Shown here piece after piece: positions 29,255 to 39,211 of a DNA stretch of 64,000 nucleotides. The DNA comes from Heyndrickxia coagulans DSM 1 = ATCC 7050. Lineage in GTDB: Bacteria; Bacillota; Bacilli; Bacillales; Bacillaceae_C. How positions within the stretch are numbered: the first letter of the stretch is position 1; each line of letters begins with the position of its first letter. Below the pieces are notes generated by a model. That model was not told the DNA's origin, searched no databases, and worked only from the letters and a program-made list of their open reading frames with translations. The stretch covers positions 18,670 to 82,669 of the forward strand of contig NZ_ALAS01000118.1 of NCBI RefSeq assembly GCF_000290615.1, in the 5' to 3' direction. The position numbers and the translations under genes were made by a program.

Positions 29255-30880
29255 TTATACTTCTACAAAAGGTTCTTCCTGAAAGGTATAGCCGGTTGCG
29301 AGTTCCAAAGTCTGGACGGCTTTAATGCCGATGATCTCTTTTAATTGGTCCAGCACTTGCCGGCTTGCGGTTTTATCGAGCGTGAGCACCATGATCGCTT
29401 CCCCACCGATTTCTTTCCGGCCCACCTGCATCGTGCCGATATTCGTGTCGTTGCTGCCGAGAATCGAACCGACCCGGCCGATCATGCCCGGGATGTCCAG
29501 ATGCCGGATATAAAGAAGGTGCTGTTCCGGGCGGAGATCGACGCGGTAATCGTTCAGCTTCACGATGCGGCCGCCGAACCCGTTAATGATCGAAGCGCCG
29601 ATATTCACTTGTTTGCCTTTTTTATACAGCGCCAGTTCCAGATAATTGGAAAAGCCCTTAAGCGACGCATTGCGCTGCAGATTGTATGTCAAGCCCTGTT
29701 CCTTTAAGAGATGAAGGGCATTGACAAGATTGACGGTGCTGCCGAGGTGGCGCGCCAGGATCCCTTTGATGATCGTTCTTGTCAGCAGTTTTGTATCTTC
29801 ATCCAAAAGCTCGCCGGCGTACGTAATTTCAATTTTTTCCGGCGCTTCATCCAAAAGCTGGATGCCGAGTTGTGCCACCTGTTCGCCAAGAAGGAGGAAC
29901 GGTTCCATCCGTTCGCGGTTTTCCCCGGAAGTTTGCGGCATATTGATGGCATTGCGGATTTCCTCAGATTCAAAGATATGGATGATTTCGTCGCTGACAT
30001 CCGCCGCCACCCGGACCTGTGCTTCGCGGGTCGACGCGCCGAGATGCGGGGTTACAATAACATTCGGCAGTTCCAAAAGCCCCGGTGTGATGTCCGGCTC
30101 GTTTTCAAAAACGTCCAAGGCGGCCCCTGCAACGCGGCCTTCCTGAAGCGCCTGAAGCAGCGCCTGTTCGTCAACGAGCCCGCCGCGTGCGCAATTGATG
30201 ATGCGGACACCTTTTTTCGTTTTTGCCAAAAATGCTTCATTGATCAAATGCTTCGTTTCTTTCATCAGCGGCGTATGGAGCGTGATGAAATCAGCCCGGG
30301 CGGCAATTTCGCCAAGCGTTGCTTTTTTGATGCCAAGCTTGGCCGCGCGTTCTTCGGTTAAATACGGGTCGTACCCGAGCACGGCCATTCCGAATGCTTT
30401 TGCCCGTTTCGCCACTTCTGTCCCGATTTTGCCCGTTCCGATTACGCCGAGCGTTTTCTTGAAAAGCTCGACGCCTTTGAACTTTTCGCGCTCCCATTTT
30501 CCCGCGGATGCGGACTTGTGTGCCTGCGGGATATTGCGGGAAAGGGAAAGCATCATGGCGAGTGTATGCTCCGTTGCGGAAATCGTGTTTCCTCCCGGCG
30601 AATTGACGACAATAATCCCTTTTCTCGTCGCAGCATCGACATCAATATTGTCAACGCCGACCCCGGCCCTTGCAATGACGCGCAAATTGCCGGATGCCTC
30701 AATGATGTCTTTTGTCACTTTTGTTTGGTTCCGCACAATCAGCCCGTCATACTGGCCGATCCTGGCTTTTAAATCTTCCGGCGCAATGCCCGGCTGGTGC
30801 TCAACTAAAAAATCTTTGTGCGCATACAGTTTTTTCAAGCCTTCTTCGCTTACTTTATCCGTTACTAAAATTTTAAACAT
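29255..30880 (-). CDS. serA: D-3-phosphoglycerate dehydrogenase
   Basis: A 541-residue enzyme of serine synthesis that oxidises 3-phosphoglycerate with NAD. The catalytic core has the Rossmann motif GTGKIGTEVAKRAK near residue 146, the Arg in CARGGLVDE, the Glu in NEPD and the His in TPHLGAST. A substrate-binding (ASB) domain and a C-terminal ACT domain (IPGMIGRVGSILG) follow, the long form capable of serine feedback. It overlaps the aminotransferase gene by 8 nt and shares its serine-type T-box leader. Confidence 0.96.
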   Translation of the reverse strand: MFKILVTDKVSEEGLKKLYAHKDFLVEHQPGIAPEDLKARIGQYDGLIVRNQTKVTKDIIEASGNLRVIARAGVGVDNIDVDAATRKGIIVVNSPGGNTISATEHTLAMMLSLSRNIPQAHKSASAGKWEREKFKGVELFKKTLGVIGTGKIGTEVAKRAKAFGMAVLGYDPYLTEERAAKLGIKKATLGEIAARADFITLHTPLMKETKHLINEAFLAKTKKGVRIINCARGGLVDEQALLQALQEGRVAGAALDVFENEPDITPGLLELPNVIVTPHLGASTREAQVRVAADVSDEIIHIFESEEIRNAINMPQTSGENRERMEPFLLLGEQVAQLGIQLLDEAPEKIEITYAGELLDEDTKLLTRTIIKGILARHLGSTVNLVNALHLLKEQGLTYNLQRNASLKGFSNYLELALYKKGKQVNIGASIINGFGGRIVKLNDYRVDLRPEQHLLYIRHLDIPGMIGRVGSILGSNDTNIGTMQVGRKEIGGEAIMVLTLDKTASRQVLDQLKEIIGIKAVQTLELATGYTFQEEPFVEV

Positions 30881-32033
30881 GCGCTTTCCATGCCTCCTCC
30901 GCTTTTTTCACTGCAATGCCGAATGTATCCCTTCCGTTCAGTTCGTGTACCGCCATTTCCAGCGCGGTTAAAACGTTGATCACGTCAAAAGGGGTGCTGT
31001 ACCCCATATGGCCAATCCGGAAAATTTTTCCCTTCAACTGCTTTTGCCCGCTTGCGACAACCATTGAAAAATGATCCTGCAAATATTTTTTGATTGCCCC
31101 GGCCTGTTCGCCATCCGGTTTCACCGCTGTGACGGTCGGCGAAGCATCCGCATCGTTTTCGACAAGGAGCGGAAGGCCCAAAGCTTTCACGCCGGCGCGG
31201 GTCATATCGCGCAAAATTTCATGGCGCTTGATGACATTGCCCCAGCCTTCTTCCTCAATCATCCGGCACACTTCTTCCGCGCCAAACACGAGGGAAACGG
31301 GCGGGGTGAACGGTGTTGTCACGGCTTCATCATATGAATCGATATACCGGTTCAAGTCGAGATAAAACCGTTTTTCCGGTCCGTTCTTGATTGCCTCTTT
31401 GGCCCGTTTATTGACGGCGACAAAGGCAAGGCCCGGCGGCAGCATGAGCGCTTTTTGCGAACCGGAAACAAGGATATCAATCTGGTAATCTTCCATATCC
31501 GCGGGCACGCCGCCAATGCAGCTGACGCCGTCAACGATATACAAGGCATCGGTCAGCCGTTTTACAACGGCGCCAAGGTCTTTCACCGGGTTCAACACCG
31601 AGGTGGATGTTTCGCAAAAGGTGGCAAAAACCGCTTTGACCGGATCTTTTAGCCCCTTAAGGAACGTTTCCAGCTGTTCCGGGCGGCAGGCGGTTCCCCA
31701 TTCTATATTGAGGCGGTGGACATGGGCGCCGTATGATTCGCAAATGGAAGCAAAACGCTCCCCGAACACGCCGGTGACAACGACAACGACATGGTCGCCT
31801 TCATGGACAACGTTGCAGACGGCGCTTTCCAGTGCGGATGTCCCGCTGCCGGCAATGACAACCACCGGTTCTTTTGTGCCAAAGACCGGCATCAGTTTTG
31901 TCGCCACTTGCTTCAGGCTATTTGAAAAGACTTCACTGCGGTGGGCGACCATAGGCTGGTTCATGGCCTGTTTTACACGGTCCGGTACGGGTGTTGGACC
32001 TGGTGTGAATAGCGATTCCTTACAAAAAAGCAT
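30873..32033 (-). CDS. Class V aminotransferase (serine/phosphoserine-type) paired with serA
   Basis: A 386-residue PLP aminotransferase of the alanine-glyoxylate/serine-pyruvate group. The N-terminus FTPGPTPVP is typical, and the PLP Lys lies in SGSQKALMLPPG near residue 190. ATG 32033 matches the family start; GGAGG is about 12 nt upstream. The frame upstream of it is T-box leader. Because it is co-transcribed with serA under a serine-type T-box, it probably supplies the transamination step of serine synthesis, although sequence alone would also allow serine-pyruvate or serine-glyoxylate transamination. Confidence 0.85.
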   Translation of the reverse strand: MLFCKESLFTPGPTPVPDRVKQAMNQPMVAHRSEVFSNSLKQVATKLMPVFGTKEPVVVIAGSGTSALESAVCNVVHEGDHVVVVVTGVFGERFASICESYGAHVHRLNIEWGTACRPEQLETFLKGLKDPVKAVFATFCETSTSVLNPVKDLGAVVKRLTDALYIVDGVSCIGGVPADMEDYQIDILVSGSQKALMLPPGLAFVAVNKRAKEAIKNGPEKRFYLDLNRYIDSYDEAVTTPFTPPVSLVFGAEEVCRMIEEEGWGNVIKRHEILRDMTRAGVKALGLPLLVENDADASPTVTAVKPDGEQAGAIKKYLQDHFSMVVASGQKQLKGKIFRIGHMGYSTPFDVINVLTALEMAVHELNGRDTFGIAVKKAEEAWKAHV

Positions 32034-32059
32034 GAGTACGTCAATCCTCCAATATAAAA

Positions 32060-32330
32060 TTAAAATAAAACGCCCCTCCGCCACAAAGAAATCCTTGTGG
32101 AGGAGGGACGTCATGTACCGTGGTGCCACCCTCTTTTGCTGCGTACGGCAGCCTCTGGGAAAATAACGGCATATGCCGGGTGCGGCCTACATCACTTTCG
32201 GCCGGCCAGTTCAGAAGCGCTGGGCATTGTATCAGCAAAAGCATCGGTTCGCAGCAACCACCGACTCTCTGCGGCTTTTTGCAAATACGCCTTCTTCATC
32301 ATTACTTTTCGAATATCATTTTGCTCTGTG
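32060..32330 (-). promoter_or_regulatory. T-box riboswitch (serine type)
   Basis: On the minus strand the leader has AGTA, GCAGAGAGTCGG, GCTGCGAACC, the T-box AGAGGGTGGCACCACGG (about 32116-32132) and a terminator in which the CCTCCTCCACAA arm pairs with TTGTGGCGGAGG before TTTTATTTT. Folding Stem I with GGC/GCC above and GAAG/CTTC below leaves CAGCG in the specifier loop, giving AGC (Ser). This fits serA downstream. Confidence 0.88.
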
Positions 32331-32336
32331 CTAAAT

Positions 32337-32365
32337 ATTCTAACAGCTGGTTTTAGTTCTGTAAA
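32337..32365 (-). promoter_or_regulatory. Promoter of the serine operon
   Basis: On the minus strand, TTTACA (32360-32365) and TAGAAT (32337-32342) are spaced 17 bp apart. Confidence 0.7.
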
Positions 32366-32419
32366 GGGAAAAATGAAATAATTTAAAAATCATCGTATTT
32401 TTTGATTCGCGCAAAAAGG

Positions 32420-33382
32420 TTAATAACCTTTTTTGTAGTCGACAAGATGAATGTCCGGCTTGCTGCCAGCGAGGTACCGTTTTAAATTCGGGATGAAGAT
32501 ATCCCGGACAACCCGTTCGTCGTAATGTTCGGTTGAGCCGGCGGTGTGCGGGGTGATGATCACATTTTCCAGCTCCCAAAGCGGGCTGTCTTCAGGGAGC
32601 GGTTCCTTTTCAAACACATCCAGCCCGGCGCCGGCAATTTCGCCGGAGGCAAGGGCATCGGCCAGTTCTTTTTCATTTGCGATTTCCCCTCTGCCGATAT
32701 TGATAAAAAATGCAGACGGCTTCATCCGGGCAAATGCTTCTTTCCCGAATAAATGGTACGTTTCTTTCGTAAGCGGCAGGCAGACGGCGACATAATCACA
32801 AAGCGGAAGCATATCATGGAGCTGCCCGTTGGTATACATTTCGTCTACAAACCCGGCAGGCGCACCGGAACGCCGCACGCCCAGCACTTTCATCCCGAAG
32901 GCTTTGGCAATTTTTGCCGTTTCAAGCCCGATTTCCCCGACACCGATAATGCCGATCACCTTTTCGTGCATTTCCAGTTTTAACCCGGCATGGTCCCATT
33001 TCTTTTTCGTTTGATTTCTGACATATGTATGGATTTTCCTTGTCAATGCCAGCATCATTGCAAAAATGGTTTCAGAAATCGGATAGGCGTGGATGCCGCT
33101 TGCGGAAGTCAGAAAGAGCCCCTTTTTCTCAAATTGTTCGAGCGGGAAACTGTTCACCCCCGCACTCCAGCTTTGAACCCAGCGGAGAGCGGAATCTTCC
33201 GATAATGCATCTTTTTCCATTTTCTTTCGAAAGCTCGCAATTACTTCAGCTTTCTTCACTTCACTCTGCCAATGCGCCGGATCTTTTCCGGCCAGTATGC
33301 GCCATTCCGGAACCAGTTTCCTGATTTCACCAAGCAGGCCGGGGGCAAGATTTTCTGCAATAATCATGGTTCTTTCCGCCAT
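32420..33382 (-). CDS. D-isomer-specific 2-hydroxyacid dehydrogenase
   Basis: A 320-residue NAD(P)-dependent dehydrogenase of the phosphoglycerate dehydrogenase-like family, lacking the ASB and ACT domains of SerA. The Rossmann motif is GVGEIGLETAKIAKAFG near residue 146, with catalytic Arg in NIGRGEI, Glu in FEKEPLPE and His in TPHTAGS. ATG 33382 follows GGAGG by 7 nt. It ends about 55 bp upstream of the serine-operon promoter, so it is not part of that operon. The substrate (glyoxylate, hydroxypyruvate or another 2-oxo acid) is not decided by sequence. Confidence 0.85.
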   Translation of the reverse strand: MAERTMIIAENLAPGLLGEIRKLVPEWRILAGKDPAHWQSEVKKAEVIASFRKKMEKDALSEDSALRWVQSWSAGVNSFPLEQFEKKGLFLTSASGIHAYPISETIFAMMLALTRKIHTYVRNQTKKKWDHAGLKLEMHEKVIGIIGVGEIGLETAKIAKAFGMKVLGVRRSGAPAGFVDEMYTNGQLHDMLPLCDYVAVCLPLTKETYHLFGKEAFARMKPSAFFINIGRGEIANEKELADALASGEIAGAGLDVFEKEPLPEDSPLWELENVIITPHTAGSTEHYDERVVRDIFIPNLKRYLAGSKPDIHLVDYKKGY

Positions 33383-33578
33383 CAAACTCCCTCCTTTATT
33401 CCATTAAATCATATATTCGATATACCATAAAAAATTTCCTGCTTATTCTGGTAATTCCTGCCATAAACTTTTCACATTTGCAAAAACCGCCATCCCTTCA
33501 GCCTGTAAGCCTTATCAATTATTTGCACGCATGTTTCCGGGTATAAAGACCTATGAAAAAGTAACTAAAAGGTACGAT

Positions 33579-33620
33579 AAAAGAATTGGTGATATCCGCA
33601 AAAGAATTAGTGATATCCGC
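33579..33620 (+). repeat. 21-bp tandem repeat upstream of the chemoreceptor gene
   Basis: AAAAGAATTGGTGATATCCGC (33579-33599, 21 bp) repeats directly at 33600-33620 with one G-to-A change. The 21-bp period puts the two copies on the same helix face. It ends 30 bp before the start codon and overlaps the region where a promoter would be expected. Confidence 0.88.
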
Positions 33621-33650
33621 TATGAAAATGATTAAAGGAGTTGCCCTGTT

Positions 33651-35627
33651 ATGCGAAAGATGGTAGAAAAACATGTACGATGGAATATGAAAGCGAAATT
33701 GATTGTTTCTATCCTCGCGATCCTGCTCGTTCCATCTGTACTGATCGGATATTTTTCAATAAAATCAGCAGGAAGTGAAGTCCAATCGCAAATGCTGAAT
33801 GCCGCTACGGAAAATGTCAATCTGTTGCAGAATATCATCCATGATGCGATCCAGCCGAGCATGGATGATGTGGATTATTTTTCTAAAAGAATTTCGGCCC
33901 AAACGGAAAAAAAACCGTCCGAAATCAAGTCGATGTTCAGCCTGTACGCAAACCTGCATAACAATGTCCGGAATGTTTACGTTGGGACAGCATCCGGGAA
34001 AATGATGATCGAACCGAATGTCAACTTGCCTGCAGGCTATGATCCAAGGCAAAGGCCGTGGTATAAGGAAGCGATGGAACAGCCCGGAAAAGTGATTGTG
34101 ACAGCCCCGTACCAGGACGCGACCACGGGGGAAACGATTGTCACCATTGCCAAAACGGCGCAAGACAACTCCGGGGTTGTCGCAGTTGACCTGAAAATGA
34201 GCGCGCTCCAAAAAATGGCGAAAGAAATCAAAATCGGGAAAAACGGGTATGCGGTGCTTGTAGACCCGGCGCGCCGCATCGTCGTGATGCCGGGAAGAAA
34301 ACCGGGGGCGTATGCAAAAGAAAAAGTGTATGATACCGTATTTAACCATGTTTCCGGACACACTTCCTATACGTATCAGGGGAAGGAAAAAATGATGATT
34401 TATACAACCGACAGCCTGACGGGTTGGAAAATTGCAGGGACAATGTATGCCGATGAGGTCGGCAAAGCTGTACAGCCGATCATTGACCGGATGATTCTTG
34501 TCATCGTCATTTTTCTCGTTCTCGGTACGGCATTAGCCTATTTTGTCATCCGTTCTGTGACACGGCCGATTAACCGCCTGAAAGAAGCGGCATTAAAAAT
34601 TTCCTCAGGGGACTTAACAGAGGAAATTGATATCCGGAAAAAAGATGAAGTCGGCGAACTGGCTGTAAGTTTTAAAAAAATGCAGGACAGCCTGCGCGAC
34701 CTTCTCGACCAGGTCGATAAAAGCGCGGAGATGGTCGTTTCCTCTTCCGAAGAGCTGAAGGCAAATGCGGAAAATACAACGCAGGCAAGCCATGAAATCA
34801 ACTCCGCTGCTGCCCAGATTGCAAGCGGTGCGGAAACACAGACGAACGGCACGGAAAACAGCGCCCAGGCGATGAGCGAAATCGCAAAAGCAATGGAAAA
34901 AGTAACCGACAGTACGATGGCGATTTCCAGCCTGTCCAATGCCACGCTTGAACATGCGAAACAAGGCGGCGAGGCTGTCCGTGAGACGGTTGCACAAATG
35001 AAGTCCATTGCCGGTTCTGTCGCGCAATCTAACGCAAAAATCCAGGCACTCTTTGAAAATTCGAAGCAAATCAGCCAAATTACAGAAGTGATAAAAGGAA
35101 TTGCGGCCCAGACGAATTTGCTTGCTTTAAATGCAGCGATTGAAGCGGCAAGGGCGGGCGAGCACGGAAAAGGGTTTGCGGTCGTGGCAGACGAAATCCG
35201 GAAATTGGCCGACCAGTCGCAAAACTCGACCAAAGAAATTGAAAAGCTGATTACGCAAATCCAGCATGATACGGAAGATTCCGTCCGCGAAATGGAACAA
35301 GTGTCCAAAGATGTGGAAGCCGGCGTGTCACGTTCCAAAGATTCGATCGGAAAATTTGACACGATCATGAACGGGATGAAAGAAATCACACCGCAAGTAG
35401 AAGAAATGGCGGCGATCTCGGAAGAAATTTCCGCCTCCGTCCAGGAAGTGACTTCGACTGCGAACGAACTTGCCCAAATTGCTGAAGAAAATGCGGCGGC
35501 AACCGAAGAAATGGCCGCTTCCATTGAAAGCCACCTGAAATCGATGGATGACATCAGCGATTCGGCCAGAGCGTTGTCCTATCTGGCGGAGTACTTGCAG
35601 GAAATGGTGAAGAAATACAAGTTTTAA
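33651..35627 (+). CDS. Methyl-accepting chemotaxis protein with dCache-type sensor
   Basis: A 658-residue chemoreceptor. One N-terminal transmembrane segment (about 17-40) is followed by an extracellular double-Cache-type domain (about 45-280), a second membrane segment (about 283-305), HAMP (about 305-360) and the cytoplasmic signalling domain, whose hairpin tip reads [20 protein letters not shown]. Ligands are unknown; close Bacillus receptors with this layout often sense amino acids. ATG 33651 is preceded by AAAGGAG at a 10-nt spacing. It is monocistronic with its own terminator. Confidence 0.93.
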   Translation: MRKMVEKHVRWNMKAKLIVSILAILLVPSVLIGYFSIKSAGSEVQSQMLNAATENVNLLQNIIHDAIQPSMDDVDYFSKRISAQTEKKPSEIKSMFSLYANLHNNVRNVYVGTASGKMMIEPNVNLPAGYDPRQRPWYKEAMEQPGKVIVTAPYQDATTGETIVTIAKTAQDNSGVVAVDLKMSALQKMAKEIKIGKNGYAVLVDPARRIVVMPGRKPGAYAKEKVYDTVFNHVSGHTSYTYQGKEKMMIYTTDSLTGWKIAGTMYADEVGKAVQPIIDRMILVIVIFLVLGTALAYFVIRSVTRPINRLKEAALKISSGDLTEEIDIRKKDEVGELAVSFKKMQDSLRDLLDQVDKSAEMVVSSSEELKANAENTTQASHEINSAAAQIASGAETQTNGTENSAQAMSEIAKAMEKVTDSTMAISSLSNATLEHAKQGGEAVRETVAQMKSIAGSVAQSNAKIQALFENSKQISQITEVIKGIAAQTNLLALNAAIEAARAGEHGKGFAVVADEIRKLADQSQNSTKEIEKLITQIQHDTEDSVREMEQVSKDVEAGVSRSKDSIGKFDTIMNGMKEITPQVEEMAAISEEISASVQEVTSTANELAQIAEENAAATEEMAASIESHLKSMDDISDSARALSYLAEYLQEMVKKYKF

Positions 35628-35632
35628 AGAAG

Positions 35633-35672
35633 AAGCGCCCAAAGCAGGAATCCTGCTTTAGGCGCTTTTTTT
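35633..35672 (+). terminator. Terminator of the chemoreceptor gene
   Basis: AAGCGCC and AAAGCAGG pair with CCTGCTTT and GGCGCTT (one unpaired base each side), a long stem followed by seven Ts. Confidence 0.9.
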
Positions 35673-35928
35673 GGCGCATGGATTCAACTGAAAACGGGTT
35701 CCGCCCGGGCAAAGCAAAAGGCAATGCAAGTGCGGGAATTTTTGGGGATGAATTTTGCCCGCCGCACAACGGCTGTGGCAGTTGCCACGCGAGAAAACGA
35801 TGGAGCAGCGGCCACAAAAGGGCTTCGGAGCGCCGGCAAAATATTTTCGGTGACAATGGCTCCGGCGTCCTTTAAAATAAAACTATGAAGCGGATGAACA
35901 AATTTTTTGAAAAAGGAAATGACCTTAT

Positions 35929-36078
35929 ATGGGGGAAGAGAAAAGCATGCATCAATATGTCAATTGGCCTGATGTGGTTTTTCAGTTGGGCTGGCTTATT
36001 TTTCTTTGTGCCGCCGGATTTGCGATTTATAAAATCTTGAAAATCAGGAAAATGAAGACTCAGCATTTGAAAAAATAG
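35929..36078 (+). CDS. Small single-span membrane protein, unknown
   Basis: A 49-residue frame with one hydrophobic segment (about residues 15-35) flanked by a charged N-terminus and a Lys/Arg-rich C-terminus (KILKIRKMKTQHLKK). This fits a small membrane protein with the C-terminus inside. ATG 35929 follows AAGGAA by about 10 nt; ATG 35947 behind GGGGG is an alternative. It precedes glgP by 67 bp. I know no function. Confidence 0.5.
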   Translation: MGEEKSMHQYVNWPDVVFQLGWLIFLCAAGFAIYKILKIRKMKTQHLKK

Positions 36079-36145
36079 TGCAGGAACGGCTCTGGACCTC
36101 TCCGGAGAAAGGGCTGCAGGACGGGCAAAAACGGGAGGAAATGGG

Positions 36146-38557
36146 ATGGAACTCACAAAGGAACAATTTAAGGCCGATTTCGAAAGGATGCTGTCGGACT
36201 GCTTCACAATGGATGTGGAAAAATCTGATTTGACAGAACAGTATGTGACACTCGGAAAATTGATCGGTTCATATGCAGCGAAAGAATGGCGGAACACGAA
36301 TCAGCGTTACTTGGAAAAAGGGGAGAAACAAGTTTACTATTTTTCAATGGAATTTTTGCTCGGCAGGATGTTGAAAAGCAATTTGTTCAACCTTGGCATT
36401 CTCGATACAGTCCGGGCGGGGCTTCAAGAAATGGGGATGGAACTCGAGGCATTGGAACAGGTGGAACTGGATGCCGGGCTGGGAAACGGCGGCCTTGGCC
36501 GGCTGGCAGCTTGTTTCATCGACTCAATGGCGACACATGCGATCCCCGGGCACGGAAACGGTATCCGTTTTAAGTACGGGCTTTTCAGGCAGAAGTTTGT
36601 CAACGGCTACCAGGTCGAACTGCCTGAAAATTGGCTGCGGAATGGCAATGTGTGGGAGACCCGCCGGCTGAACAAGGCGGTAAATGTGCGGTTTTACGGC
36701 AACGTCCGGCTTGAGAAAGACGCATCGGGACATCTTGTCCCCCATTATGAAAATGAAGAAACGGTGCTTGCCGTGCCGTATGATACCCCGGTAATCGGTT
36801 ACGGGGACAACACGGTCAACACTTTAAGATTGTGGTCGGCAGAAATGCCGCTTGAGGATGCGAACACGGAGTACCATGCTTTTATTCAGCAGCAGAGCCG
36901 GATCGAAAGCATTTCCGAAGTGCTGTATCCGGACGATTCCAATTATGAAGGGCGCCTGTTGCGTTTGAAGCAAGAATATTTTTTCGTCTCGGCCGGCATT
37001 CAAAGCATTATCCGCACCTATAAAAAACTCGGCCTGCCGATTGCGCATCTGGCCGAAAAAGTCGCCATCCACATCAATGATACACACCCGGCATTGTGTG
37101 TCCCCGAACTGATGCGCATTTTACTGGATGAGGAAGGGATGGGCTGGGAACCGGCATGGGATGTGACGGTAAAAGTGCTCAGCTATACCAACCATACCAT
37201 TATGTCCGAAGCGCTGGAAAGCTGGCCGACAGATATGATGGCACAGCTTTTGCCACGCATTTATCAAATCATTTGCGAAATTGACCGCCGCTATATAGAG
37301 GATATGGCCCGTTTGTATGACCGGGATAAGATTGAGCGGACAAGGGTGATTTCGGACGGGAGCGTGAAGATGGCACACCTTGCGATCATCGGGAGCCACA
37401 GCATCAACGGGGTGGCAAAGCTCCATACGAATATTTTGAAAGAAAAAGTGCTTCGTGACTTCTACTGCATTTTCCCGTCCAGATTTAACAATAAAACAAA
37501 CGGCATTACCCACCGGCGCTGGCTGCTGCTTTCCAATGAACCGCTGCGTAGTTTTATTGACAGCAAAATCGGCAGGGAGTGGGCGGCGAAACCGACTGAC
37601 CTGAAAATGCTCGAACCTTTCCGCCGCGACGAAAGCGCACTCAGGCAACTTGCCGAAATCAAACAAACCAATAAGCAGCGGCTCGCGGACTATATCGAGA
37701 AAACGACAGGGCTTGCCATCCGGACAGATGCCATTTTTGATGTGCAGGTCAAACGTTTCCATGCTTATAAAAGGCAGCTGCTGAATCTTTTGCATATTTT
37801 AAGCTTGTATTTTAAATTGAAGGATGAACCGGAAGCAGATATTTACCCGCGCGTCTTCATTTTTGGCGGCAAAGCGGCACCGAGTTACACCTATGCCAAG
37901 GAAATCATTAAGCTGATAAACGCAGCGGCGGATCTGATTAACCATGACCCGGCAGTGAGGGACAGGCTGAAGATCGTTTTTATTGAAAATTACGGTGTGT
38001 CGCTGGCCGAGCGGATCATCCCGGCGGCTGACGTGAGCGAACAGATTTCACTCGCATCCAAGGAAGCGTCTGGGACGAGCAATATGAAGTTTATGCTCAA
38101 TGGCGCGGTCACATTGGCCACGCTGGACGGTGCCAATGTCGAAATCCGCGATCTCGTCGGGGAGGACAATATTATCCTCTTCGGGCTGACCGATCAGGAA
38201 GTTTTCCAATATTACCATGACATGTCTTATCATTCTTATGATTATTATAAGAACAATCCGGTGCTGCACCGTGTGCTCGATGCGCTGATTGACGGCTCGA
38301 TTCCTGGGGTGCAGGCGGAAGGGCGGGATGTCTTTGATTCCCTGATTAAATACGGGGATGAGTTTTTTGTATTAAGAGATTTCGAGGATTACGCGCTGGC
38401 GCAGAAAAAAGTGGACAAGCTTTACCGCGAGCCGCTCAAATGGCAGGAGATGGCACTCGTCAATATTGCCAATGCCGGCGTATTTTCCTCTGATTATACC
38501 GTGCTCAAGTATGCCGGCGAGATTTGGAACGTGCATAGCAAAACAAGGCTTTTTTAA
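36146..38557 (+). CDS. glgP: Glycogen/maltodextrin phosphorylase
   Basis: An 803-residue PLP-dependent glucan phosphorylase (GT35), close in length to B. subtilis GlgP (798 aa). It releases glucose-1-phosphate from alpha-1,4-glucans. The PLP Lys is in EASGTSNMKFMLNGA in the C-terminal half, and DAGLGNGGLGRLAACF is near residue 112. ATG 36146 follows GGAGG by 7 nt. The glgBCDA genes normally upstream are absent, so here it is a solitary phosphorylase that may serve maltodextrin use rather than glycogen. No clear terminator follows. Confidence 0.94.
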   Translation: MELTKEQFKADFERMLSDCFTMDVEKSDLTEQYVTLGKLIGSYAAKEWRNTNQRYLEKGEKQVYYFSMEFLLGRMLKSNLFNLGILDTVRAGLQEMGMELEALEQVELDAGLGNGGLGRLAACFIDSMATHAIPGHGNGIRFKYGLFRQKFVNGYQVELPENWLRNGNVWETRRLNKAVNVRFYGNVRLEKDASGHLVPHYENEETVLAVPYDTPVIGYGDNTVNTLRLWSAEMPLEDANTEYHAFIQQQSRIESISEVLYPDDSNYEGRLLRLKQEYFFVSAGIQSIIRTYKKLGLPIAHLAEKVAIHINDTHPALCVPELMRILLDEEGMGWEPAWDVTVKVLSYTNHTIMSEALESWPTDMMAQLLPRIYQIICEIDRRYIEDMARLYDRDKIERTRVISDGSVKMAHLAIIGSHSINGVAKLHTNILKEKVLRDFYCIFPSRFNNKTNGITHRRWLLLSNEPLRSFIDSKIGREWAAKPTDLKMLEPFRRDESALRQLAEIKQTNKQRLADYIEKTTGLAIRTDAIFDVQVKRFHAYKRQLLNLLHILSLYFKLKDEPEADIYPRVFIFGGKAAPSYTYAKEIIKLINAAADLINHDPAVRDRLKIVFIENYGVSLAERIIPAADVSEQISLASKEASGTSNMKFMLNGAVTLATLDGANVEIRDLVGEDNIILFGLTDQEVFQYYHDMSYHSYDYYKNNPVLHRVLDALIDGSIPGVQAEGRDVFDSLIKYGDEFFVLRDFEDYALAQKKVDKLYREPLKWQEMALVNIANAGVFSSDYTVLKYAGEIWNVHSKTRLF

Positions 38558-38800
38558 CGGATTTCTGAAAGGCTTCCTGCAGGGGAAAACTCGAAAAGGA
38601 CTGTTTGCTTTCAGCTGCTGCATACTGCCCGGAATTCCTCCGCTAAAAAGCAGCCGGCAAGGGCCGGGCTTTTCATGGGGGGACCGGGCATCCAGCAGCA
38701 TAAGCCGTTTTCCGAAATTAAATTTTGTCCGAATTTTTGCTTTTCTGCAGGAAAATATGCCGGCTTGGCGAGTATCATCCAATAGATTTCCGGCAGGAGG

Positions 38801-39211
38801 GGCTTAAACGGCATTGGATCAGTCATTAACAGTTTAACCTACTTCATTAGCGCAATTGCCGGGATTTCGCTGTTTATTGCTGGGATTGGTGTAATGAACA
38901 TGATGTATATTTCTGTCTCTGAGCGTACCCGGGAAATTGGCATTCGTCTCGCTATCGGCGCAACCCCAAAGCATATCTTATTCCAGTTCCTTTTGGAAGC
39001 GGTGTTGTTGACGGGAATAGGCGGCTTGATTGGTTTTGGGATAGGTGGTGGACTCGCGTGGCTTATTTCGCTCTTCTTACCTTTCCGTGCCGTGATCGGT
39101 GTAGGAAGCTTTTTACTCGCTTTTTGCGTCTCTACCTTTGTCGGCATTCTATTTGGCATATTGCCGGCTAAAAATGCAGCCAATAAGAACTTGATCGATA
39201 TTTTGCGTTAG
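38801..39211 (+). pseudogene. MacB/FtsX-family ABC permease, C-terminal fragment
   Basis: About 136 codons encode the last transmembrane part of a MacB/YknZ-type ABC export permease: FISAIAGISLFIAGIGVMNM, then SERTREIGIRLAIGA and two further hydrophobic segments ending in ILPAKNAANKNLIDILR. The frame begins without a start codon (stop at 38783-38785), and the N-terminal segment, the large extracytoplasmic domain and the partner ATPase are missing. This is the residue of a deletion. ATG 38894 could in principle start a 105-residue piece, but it lacks a Shine-Dalgarno sequence. Confidence 0.82.

Noticed and set aside
35678..35875. 65-codon plus-strand frame after the chemoreceptor terminator
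   Set aside because: It overlaps the terminator region, lacks a Shine-Dalgarno sequence and shows no family resemblance.
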